A DNA stretch of 64,000 nt from Staphylococcus sp. KG4-3 (GTDB lineage Bacteria > Bacillota > Bacilli > Staphylococcales > Staphylococcaceae): NCBI RefSeq assembly GCF_033597815.2, contig NZ_CP166245.1, forward strand, positions 1,302,001 through 1,366,000, in the 5' to 3' direction. This document shows positions 15,744 to 26,040 of the stretch, piece after piece (position 1 is the first letter of the stretch; the number at the start of each line of letters is the position of its first letter). Both the position numbers and the translations under genes were made by a program. Under the pieces are notes generated by a model. The model ran no database searches. It had not been told where the DNA came from and saw only the letters and a program-made list of their open reading frames with translations.

Positions 15744-17111
15744 CTATATTTTTAAGCATTTTCCGTTGTAGCAATATTCATAAGTTGATTTCACAGCTTT
15801 ATCTGCATCAGCTACATCAATACCGAACATAATTGAAATCTCCGAAGCACCTTGGTTCATCATTTTTAAATTTATTTTAGATTCTGCCAAAGCGTGTGTA
15901 ATTGTGTTAGCGGTACCAACGATTCTGTGCATACCTTCACCAACAATCATTAAGATGGCTAAATCATGTTCTACGCTTAACTCATCAACGTCACATTTAT
16001 CACGAATATCATTAAGCACTTGTTCTTCTCTGTTATGAATTTCTTTTGAGCGCATAATGATACTGATGCTATCAATACCTGAAGGCATATGGTCGAAAGA
16101 AATATTATAATCTTCTAACACACCTAAGATTTTACGAGTGAATCCTACTTGTCTATTCATTAAATATTTTTTGATATTTAATACAGTAAATCCTTTATCA
16201 CAACTAATACCACTCACGATATTATTAGAATTAATTTCTCTATCATGGCGAATAAACGTTCCTGTATCATTTGGTCTATTTGTATTTTTTATAACGACAG
16301 GAATTCTATCTTTATGCAAAGGCTGTAAAGCTTCATCATGAAAGACGCCGAAACCTGCATAAGACAATTCCCTCATTTCTCTATAAGTAATTTCATCAAT
16401 AACTTCAGGATTTTTGACAATTGTTGGGTTTGCTCTAAAAATGCCTGAAACATCAGTGAAGTTTTCGTATAAGTCTGCTCTGACACCTCTTGCAACAATA
16501 GCACCAGTGATGTCAGACCCACCACGAGGAAATGTTACGATATAGTTTTGTCTTGAAACACCAAAAAAACCTGGGATGATTAATTTTTCGTCATACGCTC
16601 TTAAGTTATATAGCTCTTCATATGATTGATCTGAAATTTGTGCGTTTTGGGGCAAATCGGTAACTTGAATGCCTGCTTCGCCAGGAGATATATAACGAGT
16701 TGGTGTGCCCTGACTATTATTATATTCTGCAATTAATTGTGCATTGAAATTTTCACCACATGAAAGTAAAGCATCTAATAAACGTGAAGGTTTATCTTTT
16801 AATGTAGCAATAAAATTTTCTAACGTTTGATCTATGGTAGTTAATAAGTTATCACTCATATTTAATTCATAAATGATATCAGCGTAACGCTGAACAATTT
16901 CTTCTTTTTTAGAAATGTAATCTAAATCATCAATGACTTTTTCATACAGACGAATAAGTAAATCTGTTGTTTTAACATCTTCTTTATGACGTTTACCTGG
17001 TGCGGAAACAATGATAATTTTCCGATCTTCATCGGAATTAACAATATTTAATACTTTTTTAATTTGATCTGCAGTAGATACAGAACTTCCTCCAAACTTG
17101 GCAACTTTCAT
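15744..17111 (-). CDS. lysC: Aspartate kinase
   Basis: A 455-residue aspartokinase, which phosphorylates aspartate as the first step to threonine, methionine and lysine. It has KFGGSSVS at the N-terminus, the substrate/ATP motifs FFGVSRQ and FPRGGSDITGA, and two C-terminal ACT domains (ISCDKGFTVLNIKKYLM and LAILMIVGEGMHRIVGTANTI). The single-chain form with about 450 residues is the monofunctional type. Diverging from hom-thrC-thrB, it probably supplies the threonine branch; a second aspartokinase in a lysine operon is usual in staphylococci. The start follows gaaagg about 11 bases ahead. The 188-base gap to hom carries both promoters and a tandem caactgta repeat at 17252-17267. Confidence 0.93.
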   Translation of the reverse strand: MKVAKFGGSSVSTADQIKKVLNIVNSDEDRKIIIVSAPGKRHKEDVKTTDLLIRLYEKVIDDLDYISKKEEIVQRYADIIYELNMSDNLLTTIDQTLENFIATLKDKPSRLLDALLSCGENFNAQLIAEYNNSQGTPTRYISPGEAGIQVTDLPQNAQISDQSYEELYNLRAYDEKLIIPGFFGVSRQNYIVTFPRGGSDITGAIVARGVRADLYENFTDVSGIFRANPTIVKNPEVIDEITYREMRELSYAGFGVFHDEALQPLHKDRIPVVIKNTNRPNDTGTFIRHDREINSNNIVSGISCDKGFTVLNIKKYLMNRQVGFTRKILGVLEDYNISFDHMPSGIDSISIIMRSKEIHNREEQVLNDIRDKCDVDELSVEHDLAILMIVGEGMHRIVGTANTITHALAESKINLKMMNQGASEISIMFGIDVADADKAVKSTYEYCYNGKCLKI

Positions 17112-17299
17112 GGGACATACAACCTTTCTAAAAAATCAGAAAATTTTGTTTAGTTTTTATCACGAGAGTGATAGGATAGATATAGAATCTAAATTTTCAC
17201 CTTTACAAAAATAATGAATGAATTTATACTATACCATATTCAAGTATTTTTCAACTGTACAACTGTATTTTTTAGAAGAACAATCGGAGGAATGAAATT

Positions 17300-18580
17300 A
17301 TGAAGGAATTAAATGTAGCCTTACTAGGTTTAGGAACTGTGGGTTCAGGTGTAGTAAAAATTATTGAAGAAAATAGAGAACAAATAAAAGAAACAATGAA
17401 TAAAAACATTAATATTCGACACATATTGGTTCGAGATAAATCAAGACAACGTCCAATCAATGTGTCGAATTATAATTTAACTGAAGATATTGATGAAATA
17501 TTAAACGATGATTCAATTGATATTGTAGTAGAAGTTATGGGTGGTATTGAGCCAACAGTGGATTGGTTGAAACGCGCATTAAGTCAAAAGAAACATGTTG
17601 TGACTGCAAATAAAGATTTATTAGCGGTGCATCTAAACGTATTAGAAGATTTAGCACAAGAAAATGATGTAGCTTTAAAATATGAAGCTAGTGTCGCAGG
17701 CGGTATTCCAATTGTAAACGCAATTAACAATGGATTAAATGCTAATAACATAAGTAAATTTATGGGTATTTTAAATGGAACATCTAATTTTATTTTAAGT
17801 AAAATGACAAAAGAACAAACGTCATTCGAGGATGCATTAGATGAAGCGAAAAGATTAGGCTTTGCAGAAGCAGATCCGACTGATGATGTTGAAGGTATCG
17901 ACGCTGCTAGAAAAGTTGTCATTACTTCATATTTATCATTTAACCAAGTTATTAATTTAGATGATGTGGTAAGACATGGCATTAGTGATGTTGAGCCCTC
18001 AGACATTAAAGTTGCCGATGATCTTGGATATAAGATTAAGTTGATTGGTAAAGGGACATATGAGCACGGCCAAGTACAAGCTTCTGTCTCACCTACACTT
18101 ATTAACAAAGCCCATCAATTAGCCGCTGTTGAAGATGAGTTTAATGCAATTTATGTTATCGGCGATGCAGTAGGCGAAACAATGTTTTACGGGAAAGGTG
18201 CTGGTAGCCTCGCTACTGGAAGCGCGGTTGTAAGTGATCTATTAAATGTAACATTAAACTTTGATACAAATTTACACACTTTACCACCACATTTTGAATT
18301 AAAAACTGAAAAAACAAAAGCGATTATGGATGATGGAGATACGGTATCAATTAAGGAAAAAGAAAGTTACTATGTTGTAGTGCAAACAGACGGTGAAGAT
18401 ATCAATAAAGTTGAAACTTTACTTAAGGGTGCTTTACCTTTCCATAAATCATTAGCAGTAACTGAACGTGACGCTCATACAGTAGGTGTTGCAGTAATCG
18501 GGATTGATGAAAACCCAGAAGCGTCAATTACAGAGTCAGGTTATATCGTTAAGAAAATTTATCCAGTAGAAGGGGTTTAA
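17300..18580 (+). CDS. hom: Homoserine dehydrogenase
   Basis: A 426-residue enzyme reducing aspartate semialdehyde to homoserine with NAD(P)H. The Rossmann motif GLGTVGSGV is at about 11-19. The central domain has [17 protein letters not shown] and [11 protein letters not shown], and [18 protein letters not shown] is the homoserine dehydrogenase signature. The C-terminal ACT domain ([20 protein letters not shown]...) probably mediates threonine feedback. The start follows cggagg. thrC begins 5 bases after its stop, so hom-thrC-thrB form an operon. Confidence 0.97.
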   Translation: MKELNVALLGLGTVGSGVVKIIEENREQIKETMNKNINIRHILVRDKSRQRPINVSNYNLTEDIDEILNDDSIDIVVEVMGGIEPTVDWLKRALSQKKHVVTANKDLLAVHLNVLEDLAQENDVALKYEASVAGGIPIVNAINNGLNANNISKFMGILNGTSNFILSKMTKEQTSFEDALDEAKRLGFAEADPTDDVEGIDAARKVVITSYLSFNQVINLDDVVRHGISDVEPSDIKVADDLGYKIKLIGKGTYEHGQVQASVSPTLINKAHQLAAVEDEFNAIYVIGDAVGETMFYGKGAGSLATGSAVVSDLLNVTLNFDTNLHTLPPHFELKTEKTKAIMDDGDTVSIKEKESYYVVVQTDGEDINKVETLLKGALPFHKSLAVTERDAHTVGVAVIGIDENPEASITESGYIVKKIYPVEGV

Positions 18581-18585
18581 TTAAT

Positions 18586-19647
18586 ATGAAGAATTGGAAA
18601 GGTTTAGTAGAAGAATTTAAAAATTATTTACCAGTAACTGAAAAAACACCATCTTTATCATTAAATGAAGGACACACACCATTAATTTATTGTGAAAACA
18701 TGTCTGAAATGTTAGGTATTGAATTACACGTAAAATATGAAGGGGCCAATCCGACAGGTTCATTCAAAGATAGAGGCATGGTTATGGCAATGGCTAAAGC
18801 GAAAGAAGAAGGCAAAAAAATTGTAATTTGTGCCTCTACTGGAAATACATCAGCTTCGGCAGCTGCATATGCAGCACGTGCTGGATTAAAAGCTATTGTA
18901 GTTATTCCAGAAGGTAAAATAGCTTTAGGTAAATTGTCACAAGCTGTGATGTACGGAGCAGAAATTGTATCAATAGAAGGTAATTTTGACGAAGCTTTAG
19001 AAATTGTTCAAGAAATTGCTAAAAATGGAGAAATTGCTCTAGTAAATTCAGTGAACCCTTATCGTATCGAAGGCCAAAAAACAGCCGCTTTCGAGGTCAT
19101 CCAACAATTAGACGGTGTGGCACCTGATATTTTATCAATACCAGTAGGTAATGCTGGAAACATCTCTGCATATTGGAAAGGTTTCAAAGATTACCATGAA
19201 GCAAATGATACCCAATTACCACAAATGTTTGGTTTTCAAGCGGAAGGCGCTGCGCCAATCGTTCAAAATAAAGTAGTGAAAAATCCAGACACGGTTGCCA
19301 CAGCAATTAGAATTGGAAACCCTGCAAGTTGGGATAAAGCGACTACTGCACTTGAAGAATCTAATGGACAAATAGATAGCGTTACTGACGAAGAAATTTT
19401 AGAGGCATATCAATTGATGGCGCGTAACGAAGGCGTATTCAGTGAGCCAGCTAGTAATGCTTCGATTGCCGGCCTTATTAAGTTACATCGAGCAGGCAAA
19501 TTACCTCAAGGTAAAAAAGTGGTTTCTGTATTAACTGGTAATGGTTTGAAAGATCCAGATACTGCAATTTCCTTGTTGGATAATCCCATTAAACCATTGC
19601 CAAATGATAGAGAAAGTATTTTAGATTATATCAAAGGGGCACTTTAG
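18586..19647 (+). CDS. thrC: Threonine synthase
   Basis: A 353-residue PLP enzyme converting O-phosphohomoserine to threonine. The Schiff-base lysine is Lys61 in [11 protein letters not shown]. The PLP phosphate is held by the glycine-rich [10 protein letters not shown] loop, and [15 protein letters not shown] is the substrate loop. The short length is that of the Bacillus-type enzyme, which needs no S-adenosylmethionine. It lies between hom and thrB with gaps of five and one bases, so translation is probably coupled. Confidence 0.97.
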   Translation: MKNWKGLVEEFKNYLPVTEKTPSLSLNEGHTPLIYCENMSEMLGIELHVKYEGANPTGSFKDRGMVMAMAKAKEEGKKIVICASTGNTSASAAAYAARAGLKAIVVIPEGKIALGKLSQAVMYGAEIVSIEGNFDEALEIVQEIAKNGEIALVNSVNPYRIEGQKTAAFEVIQQLDGVAPDILSIPVGNAGNISAYWKGFKDYHEANDTQLPQMFGFQAEGAAPIVQNKVVKNPDTVATAIRIGNPASWDKATTALEESNGQIDSVTDEEILEAYQLMARNEGVFSEPASNASIAGLIKLHRAGKLPQGKKVVSVLTGNGLKDPDTAISLLDNPIKPLPNDRESILDYIKGAL

Positions 19648-19648
19648 C

Positions 19649-20569
19649 ATGAGCGAAAAGTTACATTTGAAAATCCCGGCATCTACTGCAAATTTAGGTG
19701 TCGGATTTGATTCAATTGGTATGGCTTTAAATAAATTTTTATATTTAGATGTGAAAATAAGTGATGACGATCATTGGTCGTTTAACCATATCGGTCCTAA
19801 TGTGGAAGGTTTACCAACAGATAATAGTCATTACATTTACCAAATCGCACAAAAAGTTGCGCACAAGTATAACGTGGTTTTACCTACGTTAGAAGTTGAA
19901 ATGAGAAGTGAGATTCCTTTGGCTAGAGGATTAGGCTCTTCGGCATCTGCTTTAGTAGGTGCCTTATACATAGCAAATTATTTTGGTGATATTGAGTTAT
20001 CAAAATATGAATTATTGCAACTCGCTACCGAATTTGAGGGTCATCCAGATAATGTTGCACCGACGATATACGGTGGCTTAGTGTTAGGTTATTATAATCC
20101 GGAAACTAAGGTAACTGATGTTTCTTATATTGATACACCTAAAGTAGATATCATTATTACAGTTCCATCTTATGAATTAAGAACGGTTGATTCAAGAAAT
20201 GCTTTACCTGATACCTTCTCACATAAAAAAGCTGTTCAAAATAGTGCGATTAGTAATACGATGATTAGTGCACTTATTCAACATAATTACGTATTAGCTG
20301 GAAAAATGATGGAGCAAGATGGGTTTCATGAACCATACAGACAAGATTTAATTCCTGAATTCCAGACAATTAAAGGACTAGCAAAACAATATTTAGCATA
20401 TGCTACGGTGATAAGTGGTGCAGGTCCCACTGTACTTACTATGATAGCTCCTGAACGTAGTGGTGAATTGGTTAGAGAGTTAAAAGGAACATTTGAAAAT
20501 TGTCGTTCAGAGTTGGTGACGATTAATGAGACTGGTGTTGAACTTAAAGTGTTGTACCAACGTCAATAA
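19649..20569 (+). CDS. thrB: Homoserine kinase
   Basis: A 306-residue GHMP kinase that makes O-phosphohomoserine for ThrC. The ATP motif [12 protein letters not shown] spans 90-101, the N-terminal [15 protein letters not shown] binds substrate, and the C-terminal [10 protein letters not shown] is GHMP motif 3. Its ATG lies one base after the thrC stop, with a site inside the thrC end (aaaggggc). No terminator is evident before the HAD gene 44 bases on, so read-through is likely. Confidence 0.97.
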   Translation: MSEKLHLKIPASTANLGVGFDSIGMALNKFLYLDVKISDDDHWSFNHIGPNVEGLPTDNSHYIYQIAQKVAHKYNVVLPTLEVEMRSEIPLARGLGSSASALVGALYIANYFGDIELSKYELLQLATEFEGHPDNVAPTIYGGLVLGYYNPETKVTDVSYIDTPKVDIIITVPSYELRTVDSRNALPDTFSHKKAVQNSAISNTMISALIQHNYVLAGKMMEQDGFHEPYRQDLIPEFQTIKGLAKQYLAYATVISGAGPTVLTMIAPERSGELVRELKGTFENCRSELVTINETGVELKVLYQRQ

Positions 20570-20613
20570 TTTGTTGTAATATAGAATGAAGACGTTGAAG
20601 GGAGACAAGCAAC

Positions 20614-21420
20614 ATGAGTAAATATAAAATGGTAGTAATGGATATGGATGATACATTGATGAACCGTGAGAATCAAATGAGTCCTGAAACAGAAAGTTAT
20701 TTAATTGAAATACAAAATAAAGGGTACAAAGTTGTATTAGCATCAGGACGTCCTACAGAAGGTATGTTACCTACTGCTAAAACTTTACAATTAGATAAAT
20801 TTCAAAGTTATGTAATTAGCTATAATGGTGGGAAAACCGTAAATGTTAATACAGAAGCAGTGGAAGTAAGTCGTACTGTTTCTAAAGAAAATTTTGATTT
20901 TATAGTCGACTATTGTAGGGAAAATGAATTATTTGTATTAACTTATCAGGATGGATTTATTGTTTACGAAGGTGAACATGAATATATGAATATTGAATCT
21001 GAATTAACTGGATTGCCTATGAAACATGTAGATGACTTAAAGGATTTTATTCAAGAAGATGTGCCTAAAGTCATGGGCGTTGACTATGTACCTACGATTA
21101 CAAGCCTCAATAAAGATTTGGCAGGCCATTTTAATGAAGAAATTGATGTTACTACAAGTAAACCTTATTTCTTAGAATTTATGGCTAATGGTGTATCAAA
21201 AGGAAATGCCGTTACTGAATTATGTGAAAAAGTACAAATTGATCTATCAGAAGTCATTGCTTTTGGTGACAGTGCCAATGATATTTCTATGTTAAAAGTT
21301 GTTGGACACGCTGTAGCAATGGGAAATGCTAATGATGATGTGAAGAAAGTTGCTGATGAGATAACTTTAAGTAATAGTGATAATGGTATTCCACATGCTT
21401 TAAAATCCTTATTAAATTAA
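20614..21420 (+). CDS. Cof-type HAD-IIB family phosphatase
   Basis: A 268-residue HAD hydrolase with the nucleophile motif VMDMDDTL (Asp10, Asp12), motif II in LASGRP, a large alpha/beta cap of class IIB, and motifs III/IV in KGNAV and FGDSANDISML. Such enzymes dephosphorylate sugar phosphates, flavin or PLP-related compounds, and the substrate cannot be read from sequence. It has a good site (aagggag) and follows thrB without a terminator, so it may be transcribed with the threonine operon. Confidence 0.88.
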   Translation: MSKYKMVVMDMDDTLMNRENQMSPETESYLIEIQNKGYKVVLASGRPTEGMLPTAKTLQLDKFQSYVISYNGGKTVNVNTEAVEVSRTVSKENFDFIVDYCRENELFVLTYQDGFIVYEGEHEYMNIESELTGLPMKHVDDLKDFIQEDVPKVMGVDYVPTITSLNKDLAGHFNEEIDVTTSKPYFLEFMANGVSKGNAVTELCEKVQIDLSEVIAFGDSANDISMLKVVGHAVAMGNANDDVKKVADEITLSNSDNGIPHALKSLLN

Positions 21421-21425
21421 AGAAA

Positions 21426-21465
21426 GAGCCCAAGACATTCAGTTATGTGTCTCGGGCTTTTTTAA
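21426..21465 (+). terminator. Terminator of the thr operon/HAD gene
   Basis: Stem agccc-a-agaca / tgtct-c-gggct with one mismatch and a T run. Confidence 0.8.
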
Positions 21466-21561
21466 TGCTAATAGTTGTTTGTTAACATTCAAATTATGAC
21501 TTTATAAAAGGTTGTGATAGTAAAATTACTAATACACTAAATTTTTAATGAATGATGTATA

Positions 21562-21876
21562 TTATTTTGCTGTGTGCGTCCATTCATTTTTGCCACGATG
21601 TCGCTTGACATGGGCGTATACATGATCTGCCGCGTAGTCTAAGTTAGTATAAACAGTTATTGCAAATGCAGATTGGTTTTCCTCAAAGTCTTCTTGCAAG
21701 AATAAGTCTTTCAAATGTTCAAAAAGACTTTCCATTTGAGAATGGTCTAAACTACTATACTCTCTTAATGTACGTTTGATTAAGCGTTGATGCTTATCTT
21801 CAAGTGATTGCACAACTATAACGAAGCGTTCTTCAGTTTCTAAAATATCGTCAAATAAATTCGTTTGTCCAATCAT
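21562..21876 (-). CDS. Uncharacterised staphylococcal protein, 104 residues
   Basis: A soluble, highly charged 104-residue protein (MIGQTNLFDDILETEERFVIVVQSLEDK ... AFAITVYTNLDYAADHVYAHVKRHR). No motif of a known enzyme is visible. The ATG at 21876 is preferred, with gaggtg six bases ahead; an in-frame GTG nine bases upstream lies inside that site. It sits between a HAD phosphatase and an amino-acid permease, both with their own terminators, so it is probably expressed alone. It is probably conserved in staphylococci at this place (recollection). Confidence 0.6.
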   Translation of the reverse strand: MIGQTNLFDDILETEERFVIVVQSLEDKHQRLIKRTLREYSSLDHSQMESLFEHLKDLFLQEDFEENQSAFAITVYTNLDYAADHVYAHVKRHRGKNEWTHTAK

Positions 21877-22033
21877 ATTCTCCACCTCTAAGTTACGTCA
21901 TTGTTATTAATTATTATACTATACTTCTATATAACTGAAAATAACTGAGGCTTATGTATTTGGAAAGAATTAATAAAAATATTTTCGTATTATACTGACA
22001 AATCTATGTATTTTAAATAAAATACGATATAAC

Positions 22034-22080
22034 AAAAAAACAGGAATACAAAATCAATGTTTAAATTGCTTTCGTACTCC
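22034..22080 (-). terminator. Terminator of the amino-acid permease gene
   Basis: Long stem (22043-22080) of about 15 pairs with several G-U, one mismatch and a 6-base loop; on the minus strand a run of seven T follows. Confidence 0.75.
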
Positions 22081-22167
22081 CATTTTAGTAACTTTGAGAT
22101 ATCATATTTCAGTTGTTGGTGTGCTCATCATATTAAAGGTTATTTACGCCTATTTAATATGAAATAA

Positions 22168-23613
22168 TTAGTTCAAGTCGTGACGTTTTAGATCAATTTC
22201 TTCGAGTTTTACAATTTTAGTTTTTCTAATAAATTTATGTACTAAGTATATTAGAACTAAAATGACTATAGGTATTATGTTTCTAAATAGTGCACTAATA
22301 TCTCCCGATAATGCTGCACCGAACGAATTACCTCCAAACAAGAACAGTAAAGCGATGATTACAATAATCGGACCTAAAGGATAAAACGGTGCTTTATACG
22401 GTAGCACATCTTTAGGGTCTTTGTTTTGCTTTTTAATTGCTAAGCGAAGTCTGATTTGAGCTAGAATACTAGCTGCCCAAATAACAATAACTAAAGAACC
22501 GATGATATTAAGCAATGTAAACACAATATCTGATTTGAATTGAGCTAATATAATTACTGCTAATACAATAATGAAAGTTGTGAATAGTGCAACCAAAGGT
22601 AGTTTTGTTGTTTTGTTTAATTTTGCTAAGAATCTTGGTGCTTGTTTGTCTTCAGCCATTGAGTATAACATTCTACTAGTTGTATAAATACCTGAGTTAG
22701 CTGCTGATAATAACGAAGTTAAGATAACTGCGTTAATCACAGATGCTGCAAAAGCAATTCCCACACGATCAAAGACAATTGTAAATGGACTTTGAGATAC
22801 CGATTCGCTTTCGTTTAGTAACAAAGGATCAGTATAAGGTATGATTGCAGAAATAACTGCAATAGATAAAACATAGAATAATAATATTCTCCAAAAAACT
22901 TGCTTTATTGCTTTTGGCATCGAACGGTCAGGGTTAGATGATTCACCTGCAGTGACTGCAACTACCTCTGTACCACCAACTGAAAATCCTGCAACGAGTA
23001 GTACGCCTAAGAAACCTGAAAAACCGCCAACGAATGGCGCTTCTCCCACAGTGTAATTTGAAAGGCCATATGTTTTACCACCTAAAATACCAACGATAGT
23101 TAGAATACCGATGGCGATAAAGACGATAATTGTAATTACTTTAATTAATGATAACCAAAATTCAGTTTCACCAAATGCTTTAACTGAAAATATATTTAAT
23201 AAGAAAAGTAAACATAAAAAGATAATACTCCAGGTTACTGGACTGAAAAATTGAAACGTATCCCAATAATTAAGTACACTTGCAGAAATAATGATATCTA
23301 CACTCGTTACGAGTAACCATATTGCCCAATAGAGCCATCCCATAGTGAATCCTAATGACTTATCTACGAAACGGGTAGAGTAAGAACTGAAAGATCCTGA
23401 AACAGGGTAAAATGTGGCTAGTTCCCCAATAGAGGACATTAAGAAATACAACATTACCCCAATAATTAAATAAGCTAATATTGCACCACCAGGTCCAGCT
23501 TGAGAAATTACATTACCTGTAGCAACAAAAAGTCCGGTTCCAATGGCGCCCCCAATTGCTATCATTGAAATATGTCGAGAATTTAGACCACGATTCATAT
23601 TATTTTGTGCCAT
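22168..23613 (-). CDS. Amino-acid permease, APC superfamily (LysP/AnsP-like)
   Basis: A 481-residue transporter with twelve predicted membrane spans and the APC signature near the N-terminus (RHISMIAIGGAIGTGLFVATG). GFSVGGTEVVAVTAGESSNPDRSMPKAIKQVFWRI is the loop typical of the amino acid transporter family AAT (lysine, GABA or aromatic permeases). The late segment SRMLYSMAEDKQAPRFLAKLNK agrees. The cargo cannot be decided; a lysine/basic amino-acid permease is the usual annotation. The start at 23613 follows aggaga on the minus strand. It diverges from katA. Confidence 0.85.
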   Translation of the reverse strand: MAQNNMNRGLNSRHISMIAIGGAIGTGLFVATGNVISQAGPGGAILAYLIIGVMLYFLMSSIGELATFYPVSGSFSSYSTRFVDKSLGFTMGWLYWAIWLLVTSVDIIISASVLNYWDTFQFFSPVTWSIIFLCLLFLLNIFSVKAFGETEFWLSLIKVITIIVFIAIGILTIVGILGGKTYGLSNYTVGEAPFVGGFSGFLGVLLVAGFSVGGTEVVAVTAGESSNPDRSMPKAIKQVFWRILLFYVLSIAVISAIIPYTDPLLLNESESVSQSPFTIVFDRVGIAFAASVINAVILTSLLSAANSGIYTTSRMLYSMAEDKQAPRFLAKLNKTTKLPLVALFTTFIIVLAVIILAQFKSDIVFTLLNIIGSLVIVIWAASILAQIRLRLAIKKQNKDPKDVLPYKAPFYPLGPIIVIIALLFLFGGNSFGAALSGDISALFRNIIPIVILVLIYLVHKFIRKTKIVKLEEIDLKRHDLN

Positions 23614-23771
23614 AATAAGTCTCCTAATAGTTAATTAAAATATATACACTCCATTTTAATGCTTTTGATAGACACAAGCAATGCTTTTTATCGGCTAAAA
23701 GTCGCAAAATGTTTAAATATTGCGAAAATAGTCTAATTAATTAACGTTAGATATGTTGCTTTTAAAACTAC

Positions 23772-23809
23772 TTTACATTAAAATAAGTACTAGGTAATAA
23801 TTATTATTA
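23772..23809 (+). promoter_or_regulatory. katA promoter with PerR-type box
   Basis: TTTACA (23772-23777), 17-base spacer and TAATAAT as -10. The -10 is the left half of TAATAATTATTATTA (23795-23809), a perfect 7-1-7 inverted repeat close to the PerR box TTATAATNATTATAA. A repressor here would block polymerase directly. Confidence 0.8.
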
Positions 23810-23837
23810 TTTGGATAGAGAATGAGGGGGAAATGTG

Positions 23838-25325
23838 ATGAGCAACAATAAAAAATTAACTAGCTTATTTGGTGCACCAGTTTCTGATAGAGAAAATAGT
23901 ATGACTGCTGGACCAAGAGGCCCACTAGTAATGCAAGATTGGTATTTTTTAGAACAAATGGCTCACTTTGATAGAGAGGTGATTCCAGAACGACGTATGC
24001 ATGCAAAAGGATCAGGCGCATTTGGTACCTTTACAGTTACTAATGATATTACGCAATATACTTCAGCAAGTATTTTCTCTGAAGTTGGTAAACAGACTGA
24101 AATGTTTGCGCGTTTTTCAACAGTAGCAGGTGAACGTGGTGCAGCAGATGCAGAGCGTGATATTCGAGGATTCGCTTTGAAATTCTATACAGATGAGGGG
24201 AATTGGGATTTAGTTGGTAATAATACACCAGTATTCTTCTTCAGAGATCCTAAATTATTCGCCAGTTTAAATCACGCAGTTAAACGTGACCCAAGAACAA
24301 ATATGCGTAGTGCTCAAAATAATTGGGACTTTTGGACGTCATTACCAGAAGCATTACATCAGGTTACAATCTTGATGTCTGACCGTGGTATTCCAAAAGG
24401 TTATAGAAATATGCATGGTTTTGGTTCTCATACTTACTCAATGTATAACGACAAAGGCGAACGCGTTTGGGTGAAGTTCCATCATAGAACACAACAAGGT
24501 ATTGAAAACTTACAACCTGACGAAGCAGCGAAAATTATTGCCGACGATAGAGAATCATCACAACGTGATTTATTCGAAGCAATTGAAAATAAAGATTATC
24601 CGAAATGGAAGATGTACATCCAAGTGATGACGGAAGAACAAGCGAGAAATCATAAAGATAATCCATTTGATTTAACTAAAGTGTGGTATAAAGGTGATTA
24701 TCCATTAATAGAAGTAGGAGAATGGGAACTTAACCGAAATCCAGATAACTATTTCCAAGATGTAGAACAAGCTGCTTTTGCACCTACTAATATTGTACCT
24801 GGTTTAGATTTTTCGCCAGATAAAATGTTACAAGGTCGCTTATTCTCATATGGTGATGCTCAACGTTATAGATTAGGTGTAAATCATTGGCAAATACCAG
24901 TAAACCAACCAAAAGGTGTAGGCATTGAAAATATCTGCCCCTTTAGTAGAGATGGCCAAATGAGAATTTTGGATAATAATCAAGGTGGAGGCACTCATTA
25001 TTATCCAAATAGTGATGGTTCGTTTGAGGATCAACCTGAATTCAAAAAGCCTGGCTTAAAAGTTGAAGGTGAAGCTTATGAATATGATTTCAGACAAGAT
25101 GATGACAATTACTTTGAACAACCAGGACGCTTATTTAGATTGCAATCTAAAGAACAACAAGAGCGCATTTTTGAAAATACTGCAAACGAGATGCAAGGTA
25201 CTACATTAGAAGTACAACACCGTCACATCCGTCACTGTTATAAAGCTGATAGTGAATATGGTAAAGGTGTAGCGAAAGCTTTAGGTATTGATATTAATGA
25301 TGTTGATTTAGAAATTAAAGATTAA
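23838..25325 (+). CDS. katA: Catalase (haem, clade 3)
   Basis: A 495-residue monofunctional haem catalase that breaks down hydrogen peroxide. His55 lies in [13 protein letters not shown], the second active-site residue (Asn) in [12 protein letters not shown], and the haem-ligand Tyr in [17 protein letters not shown] at 23838 has gaggggg seven bases ahead; the GTG three bases earlier is less well placed. The promoter carries a PerR-type box, in line with the known peroxide control of katA in staphylococci. Confidence 0.98.
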   Translation: MSNNKKLTSLFGAPVSDRENSMTAGPRGPLVMQDWYFLEQMAHFDREVIPERRMHAKGSGAFGTFTVTNDITQYTSASIFSEVGKQTEMFARFSTVAGERGAADAERDIRGFALKFYTDEGNWDLVGNNTPVFFFRDPKLFASLNHAVKRDPRTNMRSAQNNWDFWTSLPEALHQVTILMSDRGIPKGYRNMHGFGSHTYSMYNDKGERVWVKFHHRTQQGIENLQPDEAAKIIADDRESSQRDLFEAIENKDYPKWKMYIQVMTEEQARNHKDNPFDLTKVWYKGDYPLIEVGEWELNRNPDNYFQDVEQAAFAPTNIVPGLDFSPDKMLQGRLFSYGDAQRYRLGVNHWQIPVNQPKGVGIENICPFSRDGQMRILDNNQGGGTHYYPNSDGSFEDQPEFKKPGLKVEGEAYEYDFRQDDDNYFEQPGRLFRLQSKEQQERIFENTANEMQGTTLEVQHRHIRHCYKADSEYGKGVAKALGIDINDVDLEIKD

Positions 25326-25494
25326 TAATTAATAATGTAGAAAAACAATGAGGTATGAATATTTTTGAAATTAGTGTTTCAAATCCTTTTGAAAATGATG
25401 ATTAGTTATTAGTTTAGAAGAATTTACTTACATTTGAAAAAGAGACCCGTAATTAGTCTCTTCAGAACGTAGACAAAACAAACCTTAGGTGATA

Positions 25495-25643
25495 GTTGAA
25501 CTGACCCCAAATAACGGGAAGGAAATAAAAACACTTTCGTTGAATTCATTTAAAATGAATCATACGGAGGTGTTTTTTCTATGAAAATAAATAATGCCAA
25601 CCACAATTATAAAAATGTAGTTGGCAATCATAAGTCATCATAA
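25495..25643 (+). mobile_element. Possible remnant of an IS3-family (IS150-like) left end
   Basis: gttgaactgacccc at about 25495-25508 resembles the terminal tgaactgacccc ends I recall from IS3/IS150-type elements. It is followed by a long hairpin and then by gaggtgttttttct-ATG, the usual arrangement before orfA. The ORF here runs only 20 codons (MKINNANHNYKNVVGNHKSS) and does not look like a transposase start. No right end was found, so this is a weak call. Confidence 0.3.
25527..25577 (+). terminator. Terminator-like long hairpin downstream of katA
   Basis: About 16 pairs: aaacac-tttcgt and aattcatt pair with aatgaat, acgga-ggtgtttt, with three central mismatches, followed by six T. It may terminate katA read-through. 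Confidence 0.6.
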
Positions 25644-25740
25644 TTAAATGAAGATAACTCTAGTGCTATAAGCTAAATATCATTACAACATACTGTTGTA
25701 TTTAAATTGTCGTATTTAAAAGATAATTTTAGCAGAGAAA

Positions 25741-25890
25741 TTATTTTGTTTCACGATGTAACGTATATTTATTTAATCTAGGGCAGAATTTTTTTAATTC
25801 AATACGCTCAGGATTATTACGTTTGTTTTTTGTAGAAATATAGTTACGATCGCCACATTCTGTACATGCTAATGTAATATTTACGCGCAA
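25741..25890 (-). CDS. rpmG: 50S ribosomal protein L33 (rpmG paralogue)
   Basis: A 49-residue L33: [20 protein letters not shown] and the C-terminal [14 protein letters not shown] are typical. It has three of the four zinc-ligand cysteines (Cys-x-x-Cys plus one), so it lies between the zinc-binding and zinc-free types. TTG at 25890 (MRVNITLA) is the start, with gaggtg ahead on the minus strand. It diverges from rpsN, and both upstream regions carry Zur-like sequences, suggesting a zinc-sparing set of ribosomal proteins. Confidence 0.95.
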   Translation of the reverse strand: MRVNITLACTECGDRNYISTKNKRNNPERIELKKFCPRLNKYTLHRETK

Positions 25891-25911
25891 AGTTAACACC
25901 TCTTTCTTAAC

Positions 25912-25930
25912 AGGAATGATTACGTTTTAA
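25912..25930 (-). promoter_or_regulatory. Degenerate Zur-like box upstream of rpmG
   Basis: aatgattacgttttaa: the half ATTACGTTT matches the Zur operator, while the other half (aggaat) is degenerate. It lies 22-40 bases before the rpmG start on the minus strand. Confidence 0.5.
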
Positions 25931-25971
25931 AATTTTAGCATATAAAGATAATAATTTCAAATACTTTTAAG

Positions 25972-26022
25972 TTGAAATATAAAGTGAGTATGTTATTATT
26001 TAAAACGTAATGATTACGATTT
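25972..26022 (+). promoter_or_regulatory. rpsN promoter with Zur box
   Basis: TTGAAA (25972-25977), 16-base spacer, TATTAT (25994-25999). It is followed at 26004-26022 by AAACGTAATGATTACGATT, whose core CGTAATGATTACG is a perfect 6-1-6 palindrome matching the Bacillus Zur box. Confidence 0.8.
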
Positions 26023-26040
26023 ATAAGGAGAGTTAGAATA

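Larger units (their letters stand above)
25326..25740. other. Intergenic region katA to rpmG
   Basis: Contains a 7-bp hairpin aagagac/gtctctt (25440-25462) without T run, a possible insertion-sequence end with terminator-like stem (25495-25578), a 20-codon ORF (25581-25643) and AT-rich DNA leading to rpmG. Confidence 0.5.

Noticed and set aside
17112..17299. Lysine riboswitch in the lysC leader
   Set aside because: Only a short tatcac/gtgata hairpin is present; the leader is too short and lacks the five-helix L-box pattern.
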